From NCBI RefSeq assembly GCF_958298935.1, contig NC_084937.1, positions 19,973,568 through 20,037,567 of the forward strand: a stretch of 64,000 nt of DNA, in the 5' to 3' direction. This DNA comes from Phragmites australis. Lineage: Eukaryota; Streptophyta; Magnoliopsida; Poales; Poaceae. The translations under genes and the position numbers were made by a program. Positions 10,678-23,200 of this stretch are shown in pieces. The notes beneath the pieces are model-generated. The model was given only the letters and a program-made list of their open reading frames with translations. It was not told where the DNA came from and searched no databases. The number at the start of each line of letters is the position of its first letter. Positions within the stretch are counted from its first letter, which is position 1.

Positions 10678-11958
10678 ATGAGCTCGTCAAGTGAAAGTCA
10701 TGATGATTCATCTAATGAGAGTGACATTGTTGAATTATTATTCCAAGTAGCATCAACAGTTGCTCTCATTGCTATGCACCACAATGATAAATATCTGAAT
10801 AAAAAGGTGAGGCCCCCTCCATGACAAACTGGGTATCAATGGGTCTCTGATCAACTACAAGTGAATAGAGATTGCTATAACATCTTTCATATGAATTGTC
10901 CTGTTTTTGACAAGTTGCATGAAACATTAGTTGAAAGTTATGGACTAAAATCCACAATAATGATGAGTTATGTTGAAGTTCTAGGGATGTTCTTGTGGGT
11001 GTGTGGTGGTCCTTATTCATTTTTCTAAGTTGAGAACATATTTAAGTGATCAACTAAAATAATTAGTCAAAAATTTAATGAAGTCTTATAATGTCTCAAT
11101 CTGTTAGCTAGGCACAATATAAAACCAAAAGATGCACAGTTTACAACATTTCATCCAAGGCCTCAAGATTCTTGTTTATCACCACACGTTAACAATTGTA
11201 TTGGTGCAATAGACGGTACACGTATATGCGTTGTTGTCCCATCAACTGAGATGATTCCCCACATTGGCCATCATGGATATCCAACATAGAATGTGATGGC
11301 TATCTATGACTTTGATATGAGATTCACATTTGTTGTAGCTGGATGGCCTGGTTCTATGCACGACTCTCGAGTATTCAATAATTCTTTGAGCTAATACTCA
11401 GATTTTTTTCCCCATCCTCCTGAAGGTAAGGTCCATATGTCCTACAAATAGACATTATTTTTGTCATTGTCATGTTGATATGTTGTATCATATTATTTTT
11501 GTGTAGGAAAATTTTATCTTGTTGATTCTGTATATCCTAATAAAAAGGGTTTCCTTACTCCATACAAAGGTCAGGAGTATCACATACCTGAGTTTCAAGA
11601 GGGGCATAGGCCAAGTGGACTCAAAGAGGTGTTCAATAATGCTCACTCCTCTCTTTGTAATATAATTGAACGTTCTTTTGGTGTGTTGAAAATGAAATGG
11701 CTAGTTCTATTGTATTTGCCAAGTTTTTCAATTAAGAAGTAGAAGAACATCATCATTGCATGCATGTCACTTCATAACTTCATCTGTGATAGTGCTCTAA
11801 GTGATGAGCTGCTTCAGATGTGCGACGAAGATGAAGAATGCATCCCACCGGTTGACTCATCGAGAGGAGGTGACTACAATGGTGCATCATTAGATGATGT
11901 TGATATGTGTGCAGTTCATGATTTTATTGCAAATTCATTGATGGCAAGTAGAGAGTAG
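10678..11958 (+). pseudogene. Harbinger DDE transposase (DDE_Tnp_4 / HARBI1-like), broken
   Basis: ATG at 10678 starts an Asp/Ser-rich N-terminus. Conserved transposase blocks follow in order: CIGAIDGTRI (first catalytic Asp, near 11213), MAIYDFDMRFTFVVAGWPGS.HDSRVF (near 11295), FYLVDSVYPNKKGFLTPYKG (second Asp, near 11522) and NIIERSFGVLKMKW (catalytic Glu, near 11670). The end reads HNFICD and DFIANSLMASRE. All three DDE positions survive, but there are at least five in-frame stops, for example after YPT near 11288 and after SIKK near 11742. An intron lies at about 11426-11507. It normally acts with ORF1 in the nucleus to move the element. This copy cannot make a full protein. Confidence 0.85.
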
Positions 11959-12311
11959 ATGGGAATAGGATAATGCAATAATTATTTTGTATGTGATTGA
12001 TAAACATTCGTGTTAGGTTCAAATTGATCTTTTGTATGTGCTAGATAAACACATATCAGGTTGAGGTTATCCAAGTATATGCTTGATGAACACATGGCGG
12101 TAATAATCAAGCTCTACGCATAGTCAGGCATTCATTATCCCCCAAGAGTATTTCAGACATTTCACCCAAATAAGTTCAACTCAACCCTCTCACCATGTAT
12201 CCAGAAGCCGGGTTGCTAAAAAGACTAGCTTCTCAGGCCAACACCTCTTGGACCAGCTGCTTCTCTGACCAGCAACTTCTACAAAAGCTCCAGCTCCCCC
12301 CAAACAGGGCC

Positions 12312-12973
12312 ATTATCTGTCTTCCCTAAAAAAGAAAAAAAGAAAAGAAAAGGTCTAGAGCTATCCTATCTTATCTATCATTTATGTGTTATTTATAGCT
12401 CTAGAAATTTTTGAAGCTAGAGCTATGAACAGTTAAAGGATCTTTAGTTGAGACATCATGTTTTATTTTAGATTAAAAATAGATATTTAAATTACTTTAT
12501 TTTATCCTACAAACTCAAAATCATATATAGATCTCAAAGCTAGAGTTCTACCAAATATAATCAAAGTTGCAAAAGCTATCCAAGCCTGTATCAGTTTTTG
12601 ATTATTCGTTGATGGAAGATGCAGCGTTGAGCATCAAAATTTACTGGGTTAAAAAAAAGCACCAAAATTGAGAACATCCGGTAGATGCTGCAATCCACCT
12701 TTGCCCGGGGTGTGCAGCTCAACGGGCTTCTCTTTCATACCATGTACATGATCCTGAGAATGCCATACTAGTAAGAGTAACCTCTATTACAAAAAATTTC
12801 AGAGCTAACTTTTCTCCGTCCCATATGCCGTCAGACATTTCATATTTCTTAGCACCATCTACAGGTGCCTAGCGTTGGTGTGAACCAAAATCTCTCCACT
12901 CTGGCTTCATTTTGGTAGCTAAGGATGTTCGTGCCCTTATGTATTGCACCTTGCAATTGTTACGGGTCCATGC
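12312..12973. other. Spacer between the Harbinger and hAT elements
   Basis: No gene is visible. The first 350 bases contain repeated CTAGAGCTA motifs in both orientations (about 12352, 12398, 12418), which may be a small decayed MITE. The rest is nondescript. Confidence 0.4.
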
Positions 12974-15900
12974 CAGTGTTTGAAAATTCGTTCATAACCG
13001 GTCTATAATCGCGATAACCGGCCAATTTGTTCCCCACCGAATTCACAAGTCGACCTGTTTTCAAATTTGAATTCAAAAAATTCAAATTGGGTTTGAAAAA
13101 ATTAAAAAAAATACATAAAAAACTAGAGACAATTATAAGATTATCCATGACGAAAAAATTCAAAAAAAATATCATTTGCATCTGGAAATAATTGCTCAAA
13201 CATTGGTAGATTGAAAAAAAAGGCCGAAACGGGCTGAATACACAGTGCAAATGGCTCGTTTCGACCCAGCTCTATGGGATAAGGGTTGGAGGTCCTTATC
13301 CTCTTCGTCATTTCCCCTCGCGTCCGGCAGCAGCCAAATCCACATGACCTCTGCGGGCCCTACCAGATACGCCGCGAAGCCGAGGAAATCTGGTGGTGGA
13401 AGCTAGAAATTCATTCCACACTGGGCGATTACCCACCGCACTTCAGCAGTTATCGTGATTTGCAGAGGCAAAAGTGAACGCTTGGGGCCAAAGCATATTT
13501 CTATGAAATTCGATCGATAACCGTCTAAATCCGAGCGATTTTTGTGTGATGTGGTCGGTATGTGCGCTTAGGAGCTCGTCAGGGCGGTTAGTTGGCGATC
13601 CAGTCGAGTTCGACCAATTTATTGCTTGATTCACTCGGTTTTTGGCCCGATGCAGTCGGTTTTTTATGTCGAGCGCTCGGTTAATACCGTATCATGAACT
13701 GAGGTAGTATAAACGCAGCAAAACTACGTGTTCAATGCCATGTTGGTTCGGTCAAGGCAAACCAACAAGTTGTTTTCAAGATTCAAATTAAAAGTGCTCT
13801 AGCAAGATGGACTCACATTCACATAGCGCGGGCAGTGAACAACTTGTTGCATTTTTAGGTTTTTAAGGTTGGTTAGTGTCCGATAGCATTGGTTAGCACC
13901 TAATACTTGGTTTTGTTCAATGTTTAATCACTTTTGGAATTTGTGAAGTGCTAATAGGATGATATATGTTGTTTTACAGTAATCGATGGCGGATAGAAAT
14001 GTGGTGTGGCAGCACGGGAACAATTTGGATACAAGGTTTAAGTGCAATTACAACAAGAAGGAAAAGAAAGGCGGTAGTGCCACAAGGTTAAAAGAATATT
14101 TGGAGGGCGCGGATCGAATGTTATAAGTTACGATAAGGTGCCTCCAGATGTGCGTGGTTACTTCAAGCGTGAGCTTGATATGACAAGAGATAAGAGGAAG
14201 GGAAGGTCTGAGGAGAGGCTTCGAAGGCAAGAGGGAGCTTCCCACGTAGATTTGACAAGAGATAATGAGGAGAAGAAAGAGGAATAAGTGCAGCGTGCCA
14301 TGGCTCAGTCTAGGGAGGAGGAAGAGTTTAGGAGGAGGGTAGGTAATTACTATGAGTATGGAGGTGGTAGTGGAAGTGCCAGATGAGGCAATGTTTTTTC
14401 AAGGATGCTTAGGAGGGTATTTTCAACCAGGGAGGCATCAAGTATCAAGGATTACAATGTTACTGCAGCAAAAGCTCATATGCAGTAGAGGATTGACATC
14501 GGGTCTTGGAGTGTGAAGGGAAAGAATGCAAATGCATCTATTGGTTTGGTATGGTTCAAATTTTTCCACACCTTAGTTATTCCTGGTAGAAGGGTGGACA
14601 ACACATTCTTTATTGCTGCAGTGAAAGAAACACAGAAATGGGGTGAGTGATAAATTTTGTAAAGAATTTATTGTTTTCATATTTCAACTTTTTAACTTAT
14701 GACCATCTGTTCTATAACAGGAGAGTGTGTCTCATCTCCAACTGTTTAGGATATAGATGATAAGTACTTGGATGAGAACGAGAGTGATTGAAGAAGATAT
14801 TTGACAAGTGGAAGCTAGAATGTCCAGAGTATGATGTGATCATTATGTGTGATTCTTGGACTGGACCGACGCACATGAGTATTATTAATTTTGTTTTATA
14901 TTGCAATGGTCGTATATTTTTTCACAAGTTCGTAGATCCGACTGGCTACAGCCAAGATGCCAATTATTTAAACAATGTACATTATTTTACTGAGTTGGTA
15001 ACTTAGTATTGTAATGGTTGCATATTTATTTGGTTGATTCATTTATGCAGGAGATAAGATCAGTGGTCAATGATGTGATGGCACAAAATATTGTTTGGTT
15101 TGTATACACATAAACTAACGATGCTTGCTAGGCACCTAGTATCTTAATGCGCTTCATCTAGTGGGTGTGAGATGAACTAGAGTACATTTGCATTTATCCA
15201 CATGAAAGTTCGCAACTAGTTAAGCTACAAGAAGCTTTATAAGTTGGTATATGTAAACTACAATCTGAGAATACAAAATAATTTAGATGCAGACATCAGG
15301 TCAACTATTTGTGATGATCTATTTCAGCGGCTTATGGAGCTCACATTGGATGAGGAGAACAACCCGCTCCGGGACTGGATGGAGACCGGTAGATCAAATG
15401 CTACCCCAGAGCTTGATAAGGAGGACACATATAGTGATATACCCCTGCCAACTCAGCTGGTAATAGACATAGTGAACCCACATAATTTGCAACGGTAAAC
15501 TGGAGAACATACACTATCACAATATACTGCTAAAGTGGTAGGTGACACACACGAAAAAGAGGAATAAGCAAATTGCGTATCCAAAGAATGCTAAGAAGAA
15601 TAAGGGTAAAGGCAAAAGATAAGTGCAAAGCAACGAGAACATGGATAGTGGCTTAAAGAGCCAAACTTACCAAGAGTCTAATGACAGCAGCTCAAAAATA
15701 TAGCGGCGCTGATGACAGTCAACGAGTCGATGCTCCTTAACGCCCATCCTCTAACGTTGTTCACGTGCAATTCATTGCTGAGAGTCCATATACACATGCC
15801 ACACAGGACTAGAACCACAATGCCCCATCCTCACAAAGACATGTCATACAGTGTGGCCATGATGGATTACAAAATAGTGCAAGATATTCCAGCAACCATG

Positions 15901-16916
15901 GTATGAAGAGTAGTTCTGGATTATATCCGTACAACTATCATATCCCGATGCTCAGTCTGAGCCTCTGTTCAATGGGTCTATGAGTGAAAAGACACTAAGT
16001 TTTATGCCATATTGTAAGTACAATGGTTAACCACTTCTGTATGAACGGAGCAAAGTTGGGTAGAGTTTAATACATAGTTGCTATCTACATGACAAATAAT
16101 GCTCATGCCCACCAAGTAGTACAATACAACCGAATTTAATCGCCCCCCTCCCCTCGTTAGAAGCTGGTGGTACTGAAGGTGATGATAATTTATTTTTTGC
16201 AACTACTTTATTTGTATATCATGGTATTGTATTAATTTTTTCTATCTCGTAGGTTGCACGTGGCGTGGATACTAGGAAACTACATTTCAAGCATGGATCG
16301 TCACTTTGGTAAGTATTGATGGATGACATGTGATTATATTTCTAGCTTTTGTATGGACAATTCGACATGTTTATTTATTTGAGGTGCTATTTATGTAATA
16401 TATGCATATATTCGATGAAACAATTATATGATCATGCTGGTATTGCTATTAACATCTATTTGTTTCCTTGAAAATGTCCAAAATATAGTAAAGGTCATAA
16501 AAAAAATTCTGATTTTTTACAAGCTTTTTCCCCTATGTATGATATATACATGTAGTAGATGGTATGATTAAACAAAGCATAGCAAATCTCATACCATATT
16601 TGTGTATATTTTTCTGTATCTTTTGTGATTTTCCTTGAACTTCGTAGAAATTCGCTCAGTAAATCGAAAATATTCGACCGATTATTGACTAATTCGTTCA
16701 AATTTAGTTCAATTGAGTCAATGCGGAAAATGCTGGAAAACCGATCGATAAATCGGCGAATGCGCTCAGTATTCACTGCAATTTGCTCGGTTACCGCTGA
16801 TTTGATTCAATTTGGTTTTTTCTCTGATTTACAAATTTGACCAAACGAATTTGTCCAAATTCTTGTCAAATTTCGACCGGTTTTCACGATAATAGTGAAT
16901 TTCCGGTTACCATTGG
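12974..16916 (+). mobile_element. hAT transposon, degraded
   Basis: The internal region encodes remnants of a hAT transposase (13986-15498). The left end starts CAGTGTTTGAAAATTCG with AACCGG motifs. The right end, in reverse complement, reads CAATGGTAACCGGAAATTC and shares the AACCGG and ATCG.GA spacing. Flanks GGTCCATG (left) and GGTCCTGA (right) resemble a decayed 8-bp target duplication, as expected for hAT. The exact ends are uncertain by a few bases. The subterminal parts (13000-13700 and 16620-16900) are rich in CGGTT and CGATCGA motifs. Confidence 0.7.
13986..15498 (+). pseudogene. hAT transposase remnant (BED finger, DUF659, C-terminal region)
   Basis: ATG at 13986 begins MADRNVVWQHGNN..TRFKCNYNKKEKKGG..RLKEYLEG, the BED zinc-finger region. 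Its second Cys has been lost (CNYN where CNYC is usual). After frame shifts come YFKRELDMTRDKRKGRSEERL and the DUF659 core: ECPEYDVIIMCDSWTGPTHM, IINFVLYCNGRIFFHKFVD and SQDANY (about 14815-14975). A C-terminal piece lies at 15244-15498 (KLVYVNYNLRIQ-like start, then PLRDWMETGRSNATPELDKED and PTQLVIDIV). Most of the catalytic region between DUF659 and the C-terminus is deleted. The family is clear; the protein is dead. Confidence 0.75.
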
Positions 16917-17626
16917 GTCCTGATTTTTGGACCTAAACAATTTTGTAAATCTTAGTTCATGCTATGGAGAGCATGACGGCTTCAGCTAGTCAGTGAGAAT
17001 TTCTTAGCCTTTTGAGAAATTGGTAGGTAAAGAGAACTGATTGAACAGCCATTCAAGTTTTGAGAAACTTGGTACTGACTACCGACTGGTCTACATTAGT
17101 TTCTGACACTTGGTATTGAGCAGTCATACACTGGATTTCATACCCATCAGTGTTCTGTTACATACAACAGGATGACTTACAATTACAAGGGGATTTACCA
17201 TTGTGTATTAATGGTGCCAATGACAGCATGACCAAGAATAAGTTTTGCTCTTGCATTCTGTAGCTTGGAAGTTCATAATACAAGAACAGGAATAATACAG
17301 TTTCACCACCAGAAGGTGCGGAAATTTGTAACCCTATAATTTGACACTGCTAAAAATTAACACATTTCCTTTTGCAATACAATGGCCCTAGGGCAAAAAA
17401 AAAAAAAAAATCAAGAGTCTGCAAGTCACAGCTCTCTTGTTAGTTAGGTGGGGTGGCACCAGCTAGACCAGCATTACAGTAAACTAACCAAGCAAAAATA
17501 CGAACAGCATCAATAACATATATAGTTTCCTCCTCTCGAGCCCTTGCCTGACTGCAAAAATACTTCATGGTTTTGCATCAGTCAGCCTGGACGAATCTAT
17601 GGACATGGGATCATGATCAGGTCAGA
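16917..17626 (-). other. 3' flank and probable 3' UTR of the JAZ gene
   Basis: This segment follows the stop codon of the minus-strand JAZ gene. It has no transposon or coding features and contains a T-rich run on the minus strand (about 17396-17410). The 3' UTR presumably extends some 300-600 bases, but I cannot place a poly(A) site from the sequence alone. Confidence 0.5.
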
Positions 17627-19847
17627 TCAAATCTGTAGTTTCGTACTGGGGGACTCTTGGCTAAAGATGATGTTCCTGGGCGGGCCTAAACATAGCGACT
17701 CATCGTGGTTGCTCGACAGGGCAATGCCTGTGCACGATGACTTGTCGTTGGCGCTCCCGAACGTGTCGCTGCTCTCCAACGGGCTCTTGACTGATGGGTA
17801 TGGAGCAGCTGTAGTCACCCTGCAACAGAAGCATGCACAGATGAGGACCAGCTTCTGAGCAATGGTCTTGTACACTTGTACTCAAACAAATGCATTACAA
17901 TCACTGGTAACCGTTCAAGAACACTGAGTAGGAACATGAATTCTACCTTTCCTTTCTTTTTTCCAAGAATCGAGCAAGGGACGCCTTTCGAGCTTGAGGG
18001 ACAGCTGCAACCAACAAAAACAACTTCAATACAGTGCAATAAGGCAAGAAAAATTGCTACATGCTAGGATAATAACAGTAACATATATTCAAACAATAAA
18101 CAGCCATTCATACCTCTAGGCATAATAGCTGCTGCAGTTGAAGTGGCTAGTGTTGTAGGCTGAGTTGCCGGAGCTTGACTTACGGGAGGAACAGCTAACG
18201 GGCTTGAAGATTTTGGCACTGTGGAGTCAATATTAAAGCTAGAGGCACTCCGGGGGAGACTTGCGGCTTGCAACATGACAGAGATTGGTTTGGAAATGAC
18301 TGATGCAGGAGGCGAAACATGCTGTGGTTTCTGAAATGTCATCTGCTTTGCAGGTGAAACCTCAGGTACCGTGACTTTTGCAGGAGCAAAAATAGGAGCT
18401 TCTGACTTACGGGCAACAAGGGCTGAGCTTGGAAGAGATCCTCTGCTGGCCAAGAACATAAGTTCCTGAGCCTGCGACACTGAAAAAAGTTAATCGAACA
18501 GCTTAAAAAGCTAGACACATGCAACCAAATTAGTAGCATGAAACTACACCTTCTCAACCGAGACGTTATCGAATACATTGACAGAGCCGGCATAGAAGAT
18601 CGTTAATTGCGCCGTCTTTGCATTTGGCACGTCCCTTTGCAAGTAAAACAAGCTATGTTTCAGTCCAATGCTAGCTTACAGCAGTTGATATAAATCACAT
18701 GTCCAAAAACAGAGCAAAGCACCTACCTTGTTCCATATACACCGACGGTAGAACTGGCCCTCGCGTTGTTCATGGCGAAATGCGGCTGCTTCAATGAAGC
18801 ACCACCGGCGATGCCGTTCGGAAGGTTAGGCGAGCTCTGGACCCTGAACGTCGGATTGTTTTGATTGAACGGTGACGAGACTGGAATTACTCTAGCCCCA
18901 TTCAACACATGCTGTGGCGGCTGCGCACGGTGCACGCCGGCGTACTGCGGGCTGCCGTGGCTCTCGGCGCCGAACGACCTCTGCAAAAATCATAACCCCC
19001 GAAAGGGAAAAACTAACTATCAGCAAAACCAGCGAGCGACATGAATCAGGACCTGCCCTAAAAAAGAGATGAATCAGGACCAAGAACAGCAGCAACAACC
19101 TACCTGCTGGGTCAGGATACGAGGGGCCGGCGTCTTGGCGCCGTCGAAGGCGGAGAACTGTGGGAACGCGGGCTCCCTGGGCTCCTCCCTCGCCGCCGAC
19201 CGGAACGACATCAACGCCGGCGCGGCGCCGTGCTTGCTCGCGAAAGACCAATTCATCGCCGTCGCTGCTCCTCCAAAGTAAGCTGTGAGAGATTGCACAC
19301 AACTCTCAATAAGACGCCGGAATATAAATACACACAAGAACCCACAAACCCATGGATCCGTTAACCATTCCATCCCTTGAGCGAGCAGAGCCAGCTCGAA
19401 ATCAACTAACGACATGCGCGACTGCCCGAAAGATTTGGCCAGTCTCTCCCCAAAAAAAAACTCGCTTTCTTGACGCATTAACTCTTGGCCAAATCGAGCA
19501 CACACGGCAGGCCACCGCCAAAAAGGAATTCGGCAGCCATGCCAGCCAAACCCGCATTCTCTCTCTCTCTCTCTTCGGTCTTTCGAAAGGAAAAGGAAAG
19601 CAGAAGACGGGGGACAGAGAGGGAGAGCGAGAGCGACTGAATTTAGCAGCGCGCCCATGCCGCATCTTGCCGAACCGAACCCAATCCAGCACGGCAAGAA
19701 ACGAAGCACGGCTCGGTGCGGACACAGATCAAGAAACCGCAGCGCGGCAGCCGGCGAAAGGAGCCGGGAGAGCGTACCTGATTCTTCCCCGCCCTTCTCC
19801 TGCTGCTGGTGCTCCTTGCCGATCGCGGCCAAGAAGTCCCTCTCCAT
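17627..19847 (-). CDS. TIFY6: TIFY6-type JAZ repressor of jasmonate signalling, seven exons
   Basis: JAZ proteins repress MYC-type activators in the nucleus. They recruit NINJA/TOPLESS through the TIFY domain and are degraded when jasmonoyl-isoleucine bridges their Jas motif to COI1. Exons (minus strand): 19847-19778, 19282-19104, 18980-18727, 18634-18550, 18471-18114, 18004-17947, 17819-17627. All introns have GT..AG borders, phases agree, and the joined frame is 398 codons plus TGA, with no stop or frameshift. The N-terminus reads MERDFLAAIGKE, as in grass TIFY6 proteins. The TIFY domain has TIFYAG at residues 179-184, followed by SVNVFDNVSVEKAQELM. The Jas motif (about 317-342) is VPQARKASLARFLEKRKER, then five residues and PY, so it looks functional. 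The tail ends SPSTKLQI. Length is near that of rice TIFY6 proteins (roughly 400-430). I cannot settle whether it is the 6a (JAZ4) or 6b (JAZ3) type; wording in the first exons looks closer to 6a. Confidence 0.95.
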
Positions 19848-20240
19848 CCAACCGGGCTCGGGAAAGGGAGCTGCAGATTTTGCCCTCCCAAGTTAGCGGG
19901 TAGAGTAGAGCCAGAGGGACAGACACAACTAGCTCGACACCCTTCCAAGCAAGCTCCGTGAAGCTTCTCTCTCACCCTTTCCCACTCCTCTCTCTCCCTC
20001 TCTCTCTTGTAGTGTGTGCGCTCGGTGTGCGCGCTTATTTGAGCTTTTTTTAATCGTGCAGGTTTTTCTTTATTTAAATGATGGGACTAGATTAGCAGCT
20101 GGCAAACGGGGAGATAAATAATGAGTAATAAAAAATTAAAAGAAAAAGGGTGACGATTAGAGGCTAGTGGGTCCGGCCCACGGTATCGGACCAGGCCTGT
20201 CGCCCGTGGCGGGCCCCGCACCACGTTCAGCTATGGATAG
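19848..20240 (-). promoter_or_regulatory. JAZ 5' UTR and proximal promoter
   Basis: Reading on the minus strand away from the start codon, the leader is rich in GAGA (CT runs on the plus strand at about 19965-20010), common in plant 5' UTRs. A TATA-like TTTAAATA sits at about 20070-20079, which would put transcription start near 20040. A G-box-like AACGTG (CACGTT on the plus strand, 20222-20227) lies just before the hAT insertion. MYC factors bind such sites in JAZ promoters, but function here is inferred. The promoter is cut at 20240 by a hAT element. Confidence 0.55.
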
Positions 20241-23200
20241 TAGTCGGAAATGATTAGAAAAAGGCTAAAACCGTTTTTAGTTCCATATAATTTTGCGGAA
20301 GCGATATCGAAAATATAAGTCGGAGACGAATATGCCATCAGAATTATAGAAATATCGGAATCGATGATGTTGGATAGAAAATATGATGGTACCGATCGGG
20401 AATCGATAATTCATAACTGATATACTGATCTATAGTCCACGAAGCACACATCTTATACGACAGGATCGATAAAGTCACACATGACTTAATGACATAATGA
20501 CAATACCAAGTAAAACACATCTCATATGAATATATGATAAAGGATAAGACATACTTAATATTATAAACATAAATTCATGACACATACAAATATACGAGGA
20601 CAAGTTCTAATGTTAGACATAAATTTATAGTTTACAACACACAAGTAACAAGTCACATATGTCATACAGATATACCCATAGATATAGATACAGAATGAAG
20701 TCTGAACCAAAATAACATAGTTTGATGGTCACACATGAAGTCTAAACAGTTGAACTAAAAGGACACATAAACATAGATATAGTTTCACAGAATGATAGTT
20801 GACATAGCAACAACTCAAAAGACACAACTATGAAGCAAAAGATAGCCATCTTTCATTCTTTCTTCATTGTCTTTGCCGGCCTACAACTGAAACTCTAGCC
20901 TATTATCATTATCACTGCTAAGTCTTCCTCTTCATCTTGCAGTTTGTAAAGCAATAATTCAATTAATTTTCAGTATGGCAGCATATCTTTTTGCATAAGT
21001 ATGAAGAAAAAATATAAGTAAGAACTAGTAGCTAGCTGTCTAGAAAGACTTTGCCTAAGTAAGAAGGAAACATAGAAGTGAAAACTAGCAGGTAGCTGTC
21101 CTGCAATACTTTGCACATTCAGGTCAAAAAACAAGGTGAAAAAGATAAAAGTTGTACCTCAAGCTGTAGATTTTCAACACCATCTTCAAGAGCCTCAATT
21201 TCAGCGAGCAATGAAGAAACTTTAGAGAATCTGTAATGAAAAGATAGCTACATTAGTGAATTGTAATGACTTCTTACACAACTAGAACTAAGAACATATT
21301 CTAATTTTTATCTTTTCTTGCGGCAGCTATCCAATCTTTGGTGCAAATCAGTGCTGGTACCATCTCCGGATCAAGACTGCTACGATAGGGATCAACAACA
21401 CGACCACCAGCACTAAAAGCATATTCAAAAGCTAACTTGCATGACCAACACATCACGAGCAAACAGGCACATACTAGGATATTAATCCTTTTGGAGCTTC
21501 TACCATGATAGAACATCAAATGTATATGGATTAGCTTTAGTAAGCTTTAATGGTAGCTCTGCCAAGTATTTCTCTAAGTCATTTGCATCATCATCATTAG
21601 GGCCATGTGTGTCATATAGGAAGTCATCAAGTTCGTCACTACCATTAAATTGACCTACTGCAGATGAAGTAGAAACTACATTGCTATCTGAAGAAAATGG
21701 TTTAGTAGAACTAGAAGCATACCAGATACATCTTCTTCAAGACAAAATTAAAAATTTTAAATTCAGCTTCGAAGGGATTTCTGTAGAACTCTTTCAAGTA
21801 GAATTCTACAATTCTCCTCTTGTACCTACACAACAAGGGAAACATTGGACTTCTTTCAATGCTTGTCAAACTTAACTGAAACCTATGAGAAATCACCATG
21901 TTACTAATAGTGGGATCATTATGATTGCACTAATCACTAAGCATCAACTTTATCTAACAAAAACCTATGAAAAATAAGTTTGTAGTTAGATATAATGTAC
22001 CAGAAAATAGCTCGGTGAGATCAAAGAACTTTTTCAAGCATGGTAAAAGAATTCTTGCCTTGTCCCATTCTGCATGGGATGGAGCAATATTATTATATCT
22101 GCGACATTCATAGGACATTAGCCTCTCAAAAGCAGCCCTATATTATAGAGCATCCCTCAACATGGCGTAAGTTGAATTCCACCTTGTGGAAACATCAAGA
22201 GACAAGCTCATATTTGTGTCCAATCCACACTCAGTAGCGCACTTTAAGAAATCCTCCCATTGCAATAGAGATCCCTTCACAATAGTACAAATGCCCTAAT
22301 ATTCTGAATAGAAGATGCAATAACACTCATACCATCCTTAGCAACCAAATTGAGGATGTGATTGGCACATCTCACATGAAAGAACTACTCATCACAGATT
22401 AATGGGCTATGCGTCTTGAGGTCTTTAATAACATCTTTATCAGCAACTTTATTAGCAGCAGCATTGTCTAGAGTCAAAGAAAACATCTTCTTTTGGATGT
22501 ACCACTTCAACATGCATGAACTAAGGGTATGCGACATATTCTCACTAGTATTCCAACCTGGGACATGAAAGAAATTCACAATTCTCTTCTGCATACGCCA
22601 ATCCTCATCTACCCAATCCATAGTGACACACATATACCCCTTATTCTGATTTGAAGTCCACATATCCATAGTGTACTCGAGCGACATGGAATGGTTTTAA
22701 AATATGCATACAAATTTTCCTTTTCTTTCAAATAGATGTCCATAAGTTCTTTTCTAACTATGACACGAAACTTGATAGGAAATCTAGGGTGTATAGATTT
22801 TATCCAATCAACAAGATACTCGTGCTCAACTATGTTAAATGGATACTCATGCATAATAATTGTAGTGTAGAACTTCCTCAAACTTACTTCTTGATCATAT
22901 TTGTATCGTTCAACAACAATAATGTCTTTCTCATGATTAGTTTCTGATTTGAGTTGCTGCTGGCCTTTAACAATACTATGATAGTGCTTCAAATGAGTCC
23001 AAAACCTCGTGGTTCCTGGTTGCTTTCAGCTCTAGCCTTGCTAGTCTTGTCATTGCAACCTTTGAACTTGTATTGTGCCCACAAATGCTCAACATGCTTG
23101 CCATTCTCCTCCACTTTTATAGTATACTTGTTGAAATATTACCATACATCTGATGTACACTTCTTCTGCTGTTTGGCAGGAGGTTGTCCATCATTTTTTA

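Larger units (their letters stand above)
8465..12311 (+). mobile_element. PIF/Harbinger DNA transposon, degraded
   Basis: The terminal inverted repeats match: GGCCCTGTTTAGGGAGC at 8465 and GCTCCCCCCAAACAGGGCC ending at 12311. Between them are both genes typical of the superfamily on the plus strand: a Myb/SANT-like ORF1 (9534-10464) and a DDE transposase (10678-11958). The 3-bp flanks are CTT and ATT, so the expected TWA duplication has decayed or the ends are a base off. Stop codons in both genes show the copy is not autonomous. Confidence 0.85.

Noticed and set aside
12960..13250. 96-codon minus frame, Phe/Asn-rich
   Set aside because: It lies across the hAT terminal region; the composition reflects AT-rich repeats.
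19352..19903. 183-codon plus-strand frame
   Set aside because: It overlaps exon 1, intron 1 and the start of the JAZ gene in antisense and is a by-product of its CT/GC composition.
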